Assembly: GCA_033765345.1 (NCBI GenBank)
Contig: JANRIC010000111.1
Coordinates: forward strand, 1 to 64,000
Direction of reading: 5' to 3'
Length of the DNA stretch: 64,000 nucleotides
Source: JANRIC01 sp033765345
GTDB taxonomy: Bacteria; Bacteroidota; Bacteroidia; Cytophagales; Microscillaceae
This document shows, one piece after another, positions 28,947 to 36,974 of this stretch. The notes beneath the pieces are model-generated. The model was not told the DNA's origin. It worked only from the letters and a program-made list of their open reading frames with translations, and made no database searches. How positions within the stretch are numbered: position 1 is the first letter of the stretch; every line of letters starts with the position of its first letter. The position numbers and the translations under genes are program-made.

Positions 28947-29575
28947 TTTTCTCCCTTGATGAAATTCTTGTTTTTTCTTTTCGTGCTATGGGCTATCAAG
29001 GCTCGATGGATTTTATGGAAAACCTTATACTAAAAGGAATCATAGAGGCTATTTCTTCTATGGAAGTCTCTCTCTCATTGGAAGAAAAGATTAGAGATAG
29101 TTTAGTATATTATTTGAAGACACAAAACACCAAAATTAAGCAGTTTACAACTGAAAAGTTTCTCTTTTTAGATTCTGAAAGAAGGCAAGATATTTCTGAA
29201 ACAGAAAAATCAAAAACAGATATTAGTTTTTCTATGTCTGGATTTGAATTTGTATTAGAATGCAAAATTCTTAAATTCGCTGACAAAAAATACATTGAAG
29301 AAGGCCTCAGAAGGTTTATAGAATTAAAATACGCTGAAAAAGATGATTTTGCTGGTATGTTAGGTTTTATCGTAGCAGGTAATCCCGAAAAAATTGTCTA
29401 AAATCTCAAAAATAAAGTCAAAGACTTCCACCCTACAACAGACATAGAAAATTGGCTCGCAAAACAATGTGCAGACCGCCATCTTAGTTTTCAATCCAAA
29501 CACCTCCGAAACAACGAAAAAACCATTCATATTTTTCACCTTTTTTTTGATCTAAGGCAAGACATGAAAGCTTAG
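28943..29575 (+). pseudogene. PD-(D/E)XK-like nuclease interrupted by an in-frame TAA
   Basis: The frame runs from ATG 28943 to TAA 29399-29401 (152 aa). The same frame continues open for 57 more codons to TAG 29573-29575 and is clearly protein-like (NLKNKVKDFHPTTDIENWLA, then NEKTIHIFHLFFDLR). Before the stop, TDISFSMSGFEFVLECKI carries the D...ECK spacing of PD-(D/E)XK nucleases. It is followed by YIEEGLRRFIELKYAEKDDF and AGMLGFIVAG, as in several restriction/defence-associated members. The putative catalytic site is upstream of the stop, so a truncated product could fold partly, but about a quarter of the protein is lost. Read error, decay and recoding are all possible; decay is my preferred reading. 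Confidence 0.6.
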
Positions 29576-29661
29576 GATGCTTACAACATCTCTTCGCCAT
29601 TTCGGATTTGCAATCAGGGCAAAAACCCAACAGCCCAAACCCTAGGGAATACACCCAAGCA

Positions 29662-31086
29662 CTAACACTCAATCACATTGATCGGAATATTAACGGCCAA
29701 GCCTCCTTCGGAAGTTTCTTTATATTTGGCATTCATGTCCAAGGCTGTATCCCACATAGTTTTGATTACAGCATCCAGTGATACGCGTGCTTTGGCAGGA
29801 TCGCTCTCGAGGGCAATATTGGCCGCAGTAATGGCTTTGATGGCTCCCATAGAGTTGCGTTCAATGCAGGGGATTTGTACCAATCCTCCAATCGGGTCAC
29901 AGGTCAGCCCCAAATGGTGCTCCATGGCAATTTCAGCAGCCATCATGGCTTGGTCAGGGTTTCCTCCCAGGCATTCTGTAAGTGCCCCAGCGGCCATGGC
30001 CGAGGAAACGCCGATTTCAGCCTGACAGCCACCCATCGCTGCCGAGATTGTTGCCCCTTTTTTGAAAATACTGCCGAATTCTCCGGCAACCAGTAAAAAT
30101 TTAAGTATATCATCCTCTTTCACCTCCTCGCAAAAACAAACATAATAAAGCAATACCGCCGGAATCACCCCGGCAGCACCATTGGTAGGAGCCGTGACGA
30201 CCCGACCAAAAGAGGCATTTTCTTCATTGACAGCCAGCGCAAAGCAACTAATCCACTTGGACACTTCCTGAAATGTTTTTTTACAATTTCGGATGTGATC
30301 CAGCCATTGATCCGGGGTATAGTCAGGAGACCTACCAAGCAGCTTTGTATTAAGGTCGTAGGCACGGCGACTCACACGAAGCCCTCCAGGAAGAGTGCCT
30401 TCGGTATGGCAGCCTCTAAAAGCACATGCTTTCATCTCAAGCCAGATGCGCCATAAATCTTCTCTGATTTTGGATTCACCCCGCCAGTATTTCTCATTCT
30501 CCCAGACAACCTCCCAGATGGCTTTTTGATGTGTATGGCAGCAATCGAGTAAATCCTGAGCTGTATCAATGGGATAAGGAATGGAGACAGTTTCACTCAT
30601 ATTCATTTCTCCTTCTTTGACCACAAAACCACCGCCAATAGAATAATAAGTTTCTTCTACTGTATAATCTGTATTCCAGTAAGCTTTTAAAGTCATACCA
30701 TTGGGGTGATAAGGCAGGCTCTCCTGAAATTTAAAATCTATGTCTGTGCCATAATTAAAATATATAGGGAAATGTGCATCCAAAAAAAGCCTTTTTTCAT
30801 CCTGGATTTGTTGAATTTTGGATGGAATCATCCGGGTATCAATCGTAACGGGATCTTCTCCACTTAGCCCCAGCATCACGGCTATGTCTGTACCGTGTCC
30901 TCTCCCAGTTTTGGCAAGAGAGCCATAAAGCTGTATTTCCAGCCGATTCACCTGCTCTAGGATGTTTTTTTGCTTCAAATCCCGAATAAAATATTGGGCA
31001 GCACGCCAAGGACCCATCGTATGAGAGCTCGATGGACCTACACCAATTTTAAAAATATCAAAAACACTGATTCTTTCCTGGGTCAT
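29662..31086 (-). CDS. sdaA: L-serine ammonia-lyase, single-chain iron-sulfur type
   Basis: It converts L-serine to pyruvate and ammonia in the cytosol using a [4Fe-4S] cluster. The N-terminal beta domain opens with VFDIFKIGVGPSSSHTMGPW, the family signature. The catalytic alpha domain includes NEENASFGRVVTAPTNGAAG, FKKGATISAAMGGCQAEIGV, HHLGLTCDPIGGLVQIPC and IERN, with the conserved cluster cysteines. Total length (474 aa) fits the fused beta-alpha form. ATG at 31086 (MTQERIS) matches the family start better than an in-frame ATG at 31107, which adds seven residues. It is divergent from the band-7 gene. Confidence 0.95.
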   Translation of the reverse strand: MTQERISVFDIFKIGVGPSSSHTMGPWRAAQYFIRDLKQKNILEQVNRLEIQLYGSLAKTGRGHGTDIAVMLGLSGEDPVTIDTRMIPSKIQQIQDEKRLFLDAHFPIYFNYGTDIDFKFQESLPYHPNGMTLKAYWNTDYTVEETYYSIGGGFVVKEGEMNMSETVSIPYPIDTAQDLLDCCHTHQKAIWEVVWENEKYWRGESKIREDLWRIWLEMKACAFRGCHTEGTLPGGLRVSRRAYDLNTKLLGRSPDYTPDQWLDHIRNCKKTFQEVSKWISCFALAVNEENASFGRVVTAPTNGAAGVIPAVLLYYVCFCEEVKEDDILKFLLVAGEFGSIFKKGATISAAMGGCQAEIGVSSAMAAGALTECLGGNPDQAMMAAEIAMEHHLGLTCDPIGGLVQIPCIERNSMGAIKAITAANIALESDPAKARVSLDAVIKTMWDTALDMNAKYKETSEGGLAVNIPINVIEC

Positions 31087-31264
31087 GATTATATTTATTA
31101 TACACAAAGTTGTACTTTTTAACTATTTCAAGCAAGAAATTTACTTGATAATTTATTTTTTGATAAAAATATAACATTATTTTAATCACATTTTAATATT
31201 ATTTTGACAAAAAACAAAAGCTTTTTTTTGAGGTTTCTAAAGATTTTCAGAAAAAAATCAAACA

Positions 31265-31272
31265 TATATTTG
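31265..31272 (+). promoter_or_regulatory. -7 element TATATTTG upstream of the band-7 gene
   Basis: TATATTTG matches TAnnTTTG exactly, 60 bases before the ATG at 31333. No properly spaced TTG is seen. The 31108-31332 spacer is very AT-rich and must also hold the sdaA promoter. Confidence 0.45.
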
Positions 31273-31332
31273 TTTTAGACCGTAATTACTCATAATTTTA
31301 TAACATCAAAACAATATCAAAATTTTATTATT

Positions 31333-32220
31333 ATGAATAACTCGAAAGATAAAAACTATAAACCCTTATCTGGATATGGTATGTTGATCATCCTATTAAT
31401 TATGTTTGGAAGTATAGGAGGTATTATTGCAGGGCTTACCTCTCAGACCCTAAGCCCGGACGCCCTTTGGGTGGTTCTGCTGGTTATTTTAGCATTGATT
31501 TCCCCCTTTTTGCTGGCAGGTTTTTTCATAGTAAATCCCAATAGCTCTAAGGTGCTGATTTTATTTGGAAGCTATATCGGAACGGTCAAGTTAAATGGTT
31601 TTTTCTGGGCAAATCCATTCTTTGGGAAAAACTCTATCTCTCTAAGAGCCAGAAACTTCGAGAGTGAAAGGCTCAAAGTAAACGACCTGCACGGAAACCC
31701 CATCATGATCAGTATCATTCTGGTATGGCAAGTAGAAGATACCTTCAGAGCGGCCTTTGATGTAGACGATTATGAGCAGTTTGTACGTATCCAAAGCGAT
31801 GCTGCCGTCCGAAAATTAGCCGGAGCTTATCCTTATGACAACTTTGAAGATCATAACGAGATTACGCTACGCTCAGGAATGAATGAAGTAAACCATCGTC
31901 TGGAAAGTGAATTAGCCGAAAGGTTATCTATTGCCGGAATCAAAGTGATCGAGGCTCGTATCGGTTATTTGGCTTACGCCACCGAAATTGCCAGTGCTAT
32001 GCTTCGCAGACAACAAGCCACTGCTATTGTAGCAGCCCGCCAGAAGATCGTAGAAGGAGCTGTAGGCATGGTAGAAATGGCACTGGCCGAACTCAGCAAA
32101 AAAGAAATCATTTACTTAGACGAAGACAAAAAAGCGGCTATGGTAAGTAATCTGATGGTGGTTCTTTGCTCAGATAAAGACGCAAGCCCCGTGATTAATA
32201 CCGGTACTTTGAATCAGTAA
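31333..32220 (+). CDS. SPFH/band-7 domain membrane protein
   Basis: This 295-aa protein has two N-terminal TM helices (about 15-37 and 44-66), then an SPFH domain: VNPNSSKVLILFGSYIGTVK, LRARNFESERLKVNDLHGNP, ISIILVWQVEDTFRAAFDVD, then the helical part AAVRKLAGAYPYDN and GIKVIEARIGYLAYATEIAS, ending in an AMLRRQQATAIVAARQKIVE helix. Stomatin/flotillin-like proteins of this type scaffold membrane microdomains. The following gene encodes an Arc-like DNA-binding protein, a pairing I recall in other Bacteroidota. Confidence 0.9.
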   Translation: MNNSKDKNYKPLSGYGMLIILLIMFGSIGGIIAGLTSQTLSPDALWVVLLVILALISPFLLAGFFIVNPNSSKVLILFGSYIGTVKLNGFFWANPFFGKNSISLRARNFESERLKVNDLHGNPIMISIILVWQVEDTFRAAFDVDDYEQFVRIQSDAAVRKLAGAYPYDNFEDHNEITLRSGMNEVNHRLESELAERLSIAGIKVIEARIGYLAYATEIASAMLRRQQATAIVAARQKIVEGAVGMVEMALAELSKKEIIYLDEDKKAAMVSNLMVVLCSDKDASPVINTGTLNQ

Positions 32221-32364
32221 TTGTTTTTCTCGGCTTTCACGGAACTGACAGTTTCATAAAAGCCCTTTAGCAAATAAATTGGTTTCAAAACCGAATTTCT
32301 CGAGGGCTTCAAAATAAGGTGGATACCCCTGTCTATTCTGATATAAAACTAGATAAAAACTTAC

Positions 32365-32410
32365 AAGTTTCAAGGAAATATTAAATAAAACCTTGAAACT
32401 TTTATATTTT
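32365..32410 (+). promoter_or_regulatory. 11-bp perfect inverted repeat and -7 box before the Arc-like gene
   Basis: AAGTTTCAAGG (32365-32375) and CCTTGAAACTT (32391-32401) are perfect inverted copies 15 bases apart. TATATTTT (32403-32410), close to a TAnnTTTG box, follows at once, and the ATG of the Arc-like gene is at 32425. It could be an autoregulatory operator for the ribbon-helix-helix protein or a terminator of the band-7 gene. Confidence 0.5.
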
Positions 32411-32424
32411 AAAACAATATTCGT

Positions 32425-32646
32425 ATGGCTAAAGAAGGAAAAGAAGATGCAAAGAGATTTGTGCTTAGATTAAGACCGGAAACCATGGAAGCAGTTGAGA
32501 AATGGGCGGCTGATGAATTTAGGAGCATTAACGGGCAATTGGAATGGATCATTTATAATGCCCTCAGAGACGCAGGCAGGCTTAAAAAATCTCAAAGCCC
32601 TCAAAAATCTGATAGCACTCCTCCCGAAGCTGAAACATCTGATTGA
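32425..32646 (+). CDS. Arc-like ribbon-helix-helix DNA-binding protein
   Basis: This 73-aa protein has a clear Arc/MetJ-type fold: the beta strand KRFVLRLRPETMEAVEKWA, then helix AADEFRSINGQLEWIIYNAL, then a charged, disordered tail. Such proteins bind operator repeats as dimers. A perfect inverted repeat lies just upstream, consistent with self-regulation. It sits 204 bases after the band-7 gene on the same strand. Confidence 0.85.
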   Translation: MAKEGKEDAKRFVLRLRPETMEAVEKWAADEFRSINGQLEWIIYNALRDAGRLKKSQSPQKSDSTPPEAETSD

Positions 32647-32788
32647 TTGATTTTTACTAGGATTTTAAGCTTATGTTGAAGGAATGGCAGGTCAGATTCA
32701 TTCCTAGAAATCAACCAGGGCATTCGTATTAAGGCTTTCAAAAAGGCTAGATCGAGAAAAAGGTCGGAAAGTTTTTTTTTCCTGAAAG

Positions 32789-33037
32789 TTATCGGTTTAT
32801 GATATGGTCTGTTTGAGCGATCACGTGTTTGGCCGTCTGAATTTGCTGCACCGATCTAAGAAATAACTTCAGAGATTTAAACAAAGCAAGCTTATGACTT
32901 AGGGAATAACTATCGATTTCAAGGCTTACTTTTTTTTCAAAATCCAGCCAGGTCTGCATCCTATCCGAATCTTGATTATATTGTAGTTGTATAGTCCTCA
33001 GCAACCGAATAATGGCTATTTTATGATCAATCTGCAT
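32789..33037 (-). CDS. Small helical protein (82 aa), paralogue of the next gene
   Basis: No named family is recognised. It is predicted all-helical and soluble. It aligns with the 33226-33495 product: a W..(F/V)...(V/I) motif, an LS..K..L..SL.L...S..Q...A pattern, and a similar overall length. There is no TM segment or signal peptide. The two are on the same strand, 188 bases apart. Confidence 0.6.
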   Translation of the reverse strand: MQIDHKIAIIRLLRTIQLQYNQDSDRMQTWLDFEKKVSLEIDSYSLSHKLALFKSLKLFLRSVQQIQTAKHVIAQTDHIINR

Positions 33038-33225
33038 AAGAAGAAATATTAAAATTAGACAGCAGCAATATTTAGTGTTTCTAACTGATTTTTATCATTT
33101 GCTGTTCTAGGAAATCATTACATAGACATTAAAAAGCGGATATTAATCAATTTTCAAGAAGCACAGGGCTTTATTACGGCATCTTTGAATTCTTCTAAAA
33201 TAATTTGGGCGAAGTATGTGATCAA

Positions 33226-33495
33226 TTACTCTTCTTTTTTGTCCTTTGTATCGGTAGTAGATTTGAATTTATTCAAAAAAATACGTGCATTATTGAGTTG
33301 ATCTTTAGAATGAATAATCAGGCTCAAAGAATTTAACAATGTTTGCTTTTGATAATCTGATAAATGATCAAAACTATTTCTGATCTCCTCCCCGACTGTC
33401 TCCCAGTCTAAAGCACCGTGGGGTTTGTTTGTCTTTAAAATATATAGAATATCCTCAAGCTTATCCCGGTCTTTTTCCTGATCTCGCATAGACAT
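33226..33495 (-). CDS. Small helical protein (89 aa), paralogue of the previous gene
   Basis: No named family is recognised. The core ALDWETVGEEIRNSFDHLSD, then QKQTLLNSLSLIIHSKDQLN, then NARIF parallels the 32789-33037 protein, with an added basic/acidic tail ending TKDKKEE. It is likely an ancient local duplication. It starts with MSMRDQEKD; the first or second Met could be used. Confidence 0.6.
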   Translation of the reverse strand: MSMRDQEKDRDKLEDILYILKTNKPHGALDWETVGEEIRNSFDHLSDYQKQTLLNSLSLIIHSKDQLNNARIFLNKFKSTTDTKDKKEE

Positions 33496-33631
33496 AGTGT
33501 TTATTTGGTTAAGTAACCTTATGACTCTTGTTAAAGCATAAAGTCACAAAACTTTTCATTAATTTTCAGATAGTTAATTCTTGAAAACCTGAGCCAAGCC
33601 ATGGCACTTAAATACGGACTAGGCACATTTT

Positions 33632-34333
33632 CTAGTGATTCATCACTCGGATAATTTCCAAAGACTTTATCACTTGAAAGTTTTCTATATGAATCTGAAA
33701 ATATTCCAGGATATAATCAATAAGTTCACTGCGTTGTTTACCAGAAATCTTGATTTTTTCACTATAATCTGCCCTCAGTAAGCGATCTAATACGCTCCCA
33801 CATGCTTGTTTGGATGGATGATACAAAGAGCTATGCCTAGACGAAGCGATTTGTTCAAAAATATCTTCGCTATTTTGAGGAGCAAAACCAAGATACCGAG
33901 TTAGTTTGAGCAAAAAAACCAAATGAAAATTCTCATAGTCCTCGGTCATTTGATCGAAAATCAGCAAGGAAGTATCTATAAACTCAAATAAATCCGGGTT
34001 TTTGATCTCCCCCTGGAGCGTTTTGGTGAGAATCTCCATGATAAACATCGCTACCACGGACTTCCGATAGTCAAAAGGAATGCTCTGGAAGGCATATCTA
34101 CAGCGATGCTCCGAAATCCGATTGATCTTCGCACGATCTTCCCGAAAATATACCACCAACTCGAGCATAGTCAGCGGCTGGAAAAAAGCCATCCTGTTTT
34201 TGGATTTACTCGAGCGAATTCCATTGACAATATACGATTGTAAACCCAACTCCTCGGTATAAATCCGAACAATGATCGAGCTTTCGCTATATTTGAAATA
34301 ATTAATTACAATTCCTCTGGTTTTGAACAACAT
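33632..34333 (-). CDS. recO: DNA repair protein RecO
   Basis: RecO promotes annealing and RecA loading in the RecFOR pathway. The N-terminal OB fold is visible (TRGIVINYFKYSESSIIVRI, then YTEELGLQSYIVNGIRSSKS). A helical middle (FDYRKSVVAMFIMEILTKTL) and FHLVFLLKLTRYLGFAPQNS follow. At 233 aa it is a normal size. The zinc-binding Cys cluster of some RecO proteins is absent, as is common in Bacteroidota. It is divergent from moaD. Confidence 0.92.
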   Translation of the reverse strand: MLFKTRGIVINYFKYSESSIIVRIYTEELGLQSYIVNGIRSSKSKNRMAFFQPLTMLELVVYFREDRAKINRISEHRCRYAFQSIPFDYRKSVVAMFIMEILTKTLQGEIKNPDLFEFIDTSLLIFDQMTEDYENFHLVFLLKLTRYLGFAPQNSEDIFEQIASSRHSSLYHPSKQACGSVLDRLLRADYSEKIKISGKQRSELIDYILEYFQIHIENFQVIKSLEIIRVMNH

Positions 34334-34369
34334 ACCTTATTAGGCTAATTTCTAACAAAATCAAAACTC

Positions 34370-34400
34370 TTGATTAAAGAACCAATTTTATGTATTTTTG
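34370..34400 (+). promoter_or_regulatory. Probable promoter of moaD-moaE
   Basis: TTG (34370-34372), 20-base spacer, TATTTTTG (34393-34400), close to the TTG-N19-TAnnTTTG consensus, 25 bases before the moaD start. Confidence 0.5.
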
Positions 34401-34424
34401 GTCATTGAATAAAAACATTATTTC

Positions 34425-34667
34425 GTGAAATTACAAATCAAACTTTTTGGCATCGCCCGTGAAATGGCCGGTAGCTCCACCCTGGAAATCGAGTTAGAAG
34501 AAAGTGCCACCATCAAAGATTTCAAACAAACACTTTTTACCGTACTTCCAGACCTTGCACGACTCCGTACCCTCATGGTGGCCGTCAATACCGACTACGG
34601 AGAAGATGATACCATTCTTCGCTCTGATGATGAAATTGCTGTCATTCCACCCGTCAGTGGGGGATAG
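34425..34667 (+). CDS. moaD: MoaD, molybdopterin synthase small subunit
   Basis: This 80-aa ubiquitin-fold sulfur carrier ends in PPVSGG, the C-terminal Gly-Gly that is thiocarboxylated. It starts KLQIKLFGIAREMAGSS, as MoaD does. The start is GTG at 34425, with no nearby ATG. It delivers sulfur to precursor Z with MoaE to form molybdopterin. moaE follows after a 200-base gap filled by a 9-bp tandem repeat. Confidence 0.92.
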   Translation: MKLQIKLFGIAREMAGSSTLEIELEESATIKDFKQTLFTVLPDLARLRTLMVAVNTDYGEDDTILRSDDEIAVIPPVSGG

Positions 34668-34672
34668 TTTTA

Positions 34673-34840
34673 AGGGAATTAAGGAAATTAAAATAATTAA
34701 GGGAATTAAGGGAATTAAGGGAATTAAGGGAATTAAGGGAATTAAGGGAATTAAGGGAATTAAGGGAATTAAAATAATTAAGGGAATTAAGGGAATTAAG
34801 GGAATTAAAATAATTAAGGGAATTAAGGGAATTAAGGAAT
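34673..34840. repeat. 9-bp tandem repeat between moaD and moaE, about 18 units
   Basis: Units are mostly GGGAATTAA, with three AATAATTAA variants and one GGAAATTAA. On the plus strand the frame of moaE is open through the array and would read a repeated (K-G-I) tripeptide. The unit is three codons, so copy-number change would not shift that frame. It lies within what should be a short intra-operon gap. Confidence 0.9.
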
Positions 34841-34869
34841 CGAGTTCAAACATACAAAATCAGGAACTT

Positions 34870-35283
34870 ATGAATTATAAAATTAGCAATCAAGCACTTG
34901 ACCCGCAGGAAGTCATCCGACTGGCAGAGTCGGATAAAGCAGGGGCGGTAGCTGTATTTATCGGAACGGTACGCAATCACAGCCAAAATAAACACGTAGT
35001 CTCTCTGGAGTACGAAGCCTACGAAGCGATGGCCATCCGCAAGATGGAAGAAATCAGTGAAGAAGCCCGCCAAAAATGGCCTATTGAGAAAATTGCGATG
35101 CACCACCGCATTGGCAAATTATCCATTGGTGAAATCGCCGTAGTGGTGGCTGTATCCACACCACATCGCAAAGAATCTTTTGAAGCCTGTGAGTTTTTGA
35201 TTGATACCCTTAAGCAGGTAGTACCGATCTGGAAAAAAGAAATTTATGAAGATGGCGAGGTTTGGGTGGCAGCACACGCTTAA
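34870..35283 (+). CDS. moaE: MoaE, molybdopterin synthase catalytic subunit
   Basis: This 137-aa protein has the MoaE pattern: AGAVAVFIGTVRNHSQNKHV near residue 22, LEYEAYEAMA, MHHRIGKLSIGEIAVVVAVS, THRKESF-type (PHRKESFEACEFLIDTLKQ), and VPIWKKEIYEDGEVWV with the catalytic-region Lys pair. It combines with MoaD-thiocarboxylate to make molybdopterin. ATG at 34870 is chosen because the family begins here. The frame is open further upstream through the repeat array and out-of-frame moaD sequence, but that segment has no family support. Confidence 0.93.
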   Translation: MNYKISNQALDPQEVIRLAESDKAGAVAVFIGTVRNHSQNKHVVSLEYEAYEAMAIRKMEEISEEARQKWPIEKIAMHHRIGKLSIGEIAVVVAVSTPHRKESFEACEFLIDTLKQVVPIWKKEIYEDGEVWVAAHA

Positions 35284-35367
35284 ATGCTGAGTTATCAACA
35301 CGCTGCTTCTCCCTCTTTTTAGACCTGTATATGTATTTTTTAAAAAAATTTAATAAATTCCAAATAA

Positions 35368-35859
35368 TATGATATTGATGATGTAAAAAAACTAATCAAT
35401 GCAGAAGATTTATGGAAAATTGCCTGCTTTGACATTTGGGTAGAAAATGATGATCGTAAACCTTCCAACCCGAATTTATTATTGCAAATTACGGATAAAG
35501 GCACTAAAATATTTGCTATTGACCATGCTTTTACATTTCTTACACTTCCTTACAAAAATATAGACGTAAATTGGGGGGTTTCACAAGGCTTTAATGATAA
35601 TATTCTGGAGACTGATCTTGCCAAAGAAATTCTTCAGGGAAAGGCAAGAAAAAGCGAATTTAGAGAAATGAGTAAAGACTTTTTCTTCCAAAAAGTAGAG
35701 GAAAGTAAAGCGGTTTTTCATCAAATATTACAAAATATTCCGACTGAATTTGAACTTGACACTGAGGATCATCAAAGCCTGGTTCATTTTCTTTTTGATG
35801 AAAACAGAAATCAACAGGTAATCAATTATTTTTTTGAACATTTAGACGAATATGCCTAA
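35368..35859 (+). pseudogene. HipA-like kinase lacking its N-terminal half
   Basis: The open frame starts right after a TAA at 35365-35367 and has no ATG before the middle. The first possible start is TTG at 35482. It encodes only the C-terminal part of a HipA_2-type kinase: ACFDIWVENDDRKPSNPNLL, then IFAIDHAFTFL, which correspond to the catalytic D..N.DR...NPN and metal-binding DH motifs. The roughly 100-residue N-terminal nucleotide-binding region of this family has no counterpart in the 84 bases back to moaE. The intact DUF3037 gene overlaps its end by eight bases, as in the usual kinase-DUF3037 pair. Confidence 0.65.
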
Positions 35860-36253
35860 GAGTTATTACACACTTATCAAAATTGTCCCAAACCATATCT
35901 CAGGAGATAAATTGAGCATTGGCTTAATTGTATTCGATGAAAAAAACATCAAAATAAAATTTTCTGCTGAACGTCAAAACATAGCTCGTCGTTTGATTAA
36001 TAACGGCAGTGATACCATAGCTTATGTATCACATCAAATTGAAAAAAACCTTAAAGACGGAGCGCAAAAGCTTCGGGAAAAAGTAGTCGTCAAAAGTCAG
36101 GATGGTCAATGGATTGCCAACTATATGGATTATTTACAACGTTACTCCAACGGTACTTTACAATTCTCTGAACCACGCCTGATTACCGAAGAACTCACCG
36201 ACCAAAACTTTGAAAAGCTATTCCAAAGCCTTTTTGAGAATACATCAGGTTAA
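35852..36253 (+). CDS. DUF3037 family protein
   Basis: This 133-aa protein opens SYYTLIKIVPNHISGDKLSI, then GLIVFDEKNIKIKFS, matching DUF3037 proteins, which are usually encoded next to a HipA-like kinase. The function is unproven; a regulator or partner of the kinase is inferred from this recurrent pairing. It looks intact here although the kinase is truncated. It starts eight bases before the kinase stop. Confidence 0.8.
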   Translation: MPKSYYTLIKIVPNHISGDKLSIGLIVFDEKNIKIKFSAERQNIARRLINNGSDTIAYVSHQIEKNLKDGAQKLREKVVVKSQDGQWIANYMDYLQRYSNGTLQFSEPRLITEELTDQNFEKLFQSLFENTSG

Positions 36254-36434
36254 AAGTGTTTTGAAATTTGGTTCTTCCGTATTTTTAGAACAGGATTTTG
36301 GCAAAGGTTTAGCATTTGGGAAAATAAATTGCATAAACAACCTTGTAAAACTTGAGATGTATTATAATCTTATTTTATATTGCAAATAAATATTTAGACA
36401 CAAATCAATTGCAATATTAAAATTTTAAGGGACA

Positions 36435-36974
36435 ATGAATTTTTTGAAAACGATTCTCATTTTGTTATCTTCTTCTTTTATTACTGGCTGTGCTTTGTAT
36501 GGAGTTCGAGTCAAAGAACCCAATCACATGCAATTGAAAGTCTATCCTCAAAAACTTAGAAAACTCAATACTCAATTAAAAAAAAGAAAAATAGTTATCA
36601 TATCTTATGGTGAAAATTTACAAGAAAGCGATATTGCTAATATTTCCCTAACTGATTCTACACTTAGTTTTGAGTTTTTAAATACTGATGACAATGTTGA
36701 TAATTTAAAAATGATTGAAAGTTTGGTATTCAAGGATGAAGATCATAACAAAGATAAGGAACATTGGGTCAAAGTACATAATCGCAAAAATATAAAACCA
36801 GCAGCAAAGATTTATATAAAGGGGGTGTTTACCCCATCCAACGGAATAAACACAATTCCCTTGAGTCAAATATCTAAACTCGAGATTTATGGATATGATA
36901 ATCTCGAATCTATTATCATTACAAGTTGGGCAGGTAGCATCTTAGGGGTAATATTACTTTATCTTATTTTCTAA
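36435..36974 (+). CDS. Predicted lipoprotein with a C-terminal TM segment (179 aa)
   Basis: It has an N-terminal lipoprotein signal (LILLSSSFITGC, Cys near residue 20) and a C-terminal hydrophobic stretch (IITSWAGSILGVILLYLIF). The middle is mixed alpha/beta with no family I recognise: KLRKLNTQLKKRKIVIISYG, then YIKGVFTPSNGINTIPLSQI. Its last 21 bases overlap the 3' end of the convergent 36954-38921 gene. Confidence 0.65.
   Translation: MNFLKTILILLSSSFITGCALYGVRVKEPNHMQLKVYPQKLRKLNTQLKKRKIVIISYGENLQESDIANISLTDSTLSFEFLNTDDNVDNLKMIESLVFKDEDHNKDKEHWVKVHNRKNIKPAAKIYIKGVFTPSNGINTIPLSQISKLEIYGYDNLESIIITSWAGSILGVILLYLIF

Noticed and set aside
29484..29672. 62-codon minus-strand frame overlapping the nuclease pseudogene tail
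   Set aside because: It is antisense to the clearly protein-like continuation of the nuclease frame and has no family resemblance.
34494..34853. Minus-strand frame with (I-P-L) repeats
   Set aside because: It is the reverse reading of the 9-bp repeat and antisense moaD, with no family signal.
34504..34869. N-terminal extension of MoaE through the repeat array
   Set aside because: The frame is open but runs antiphase over moaD and low-complexity repeats. MoaE homologues begin at the ATG at 34870.
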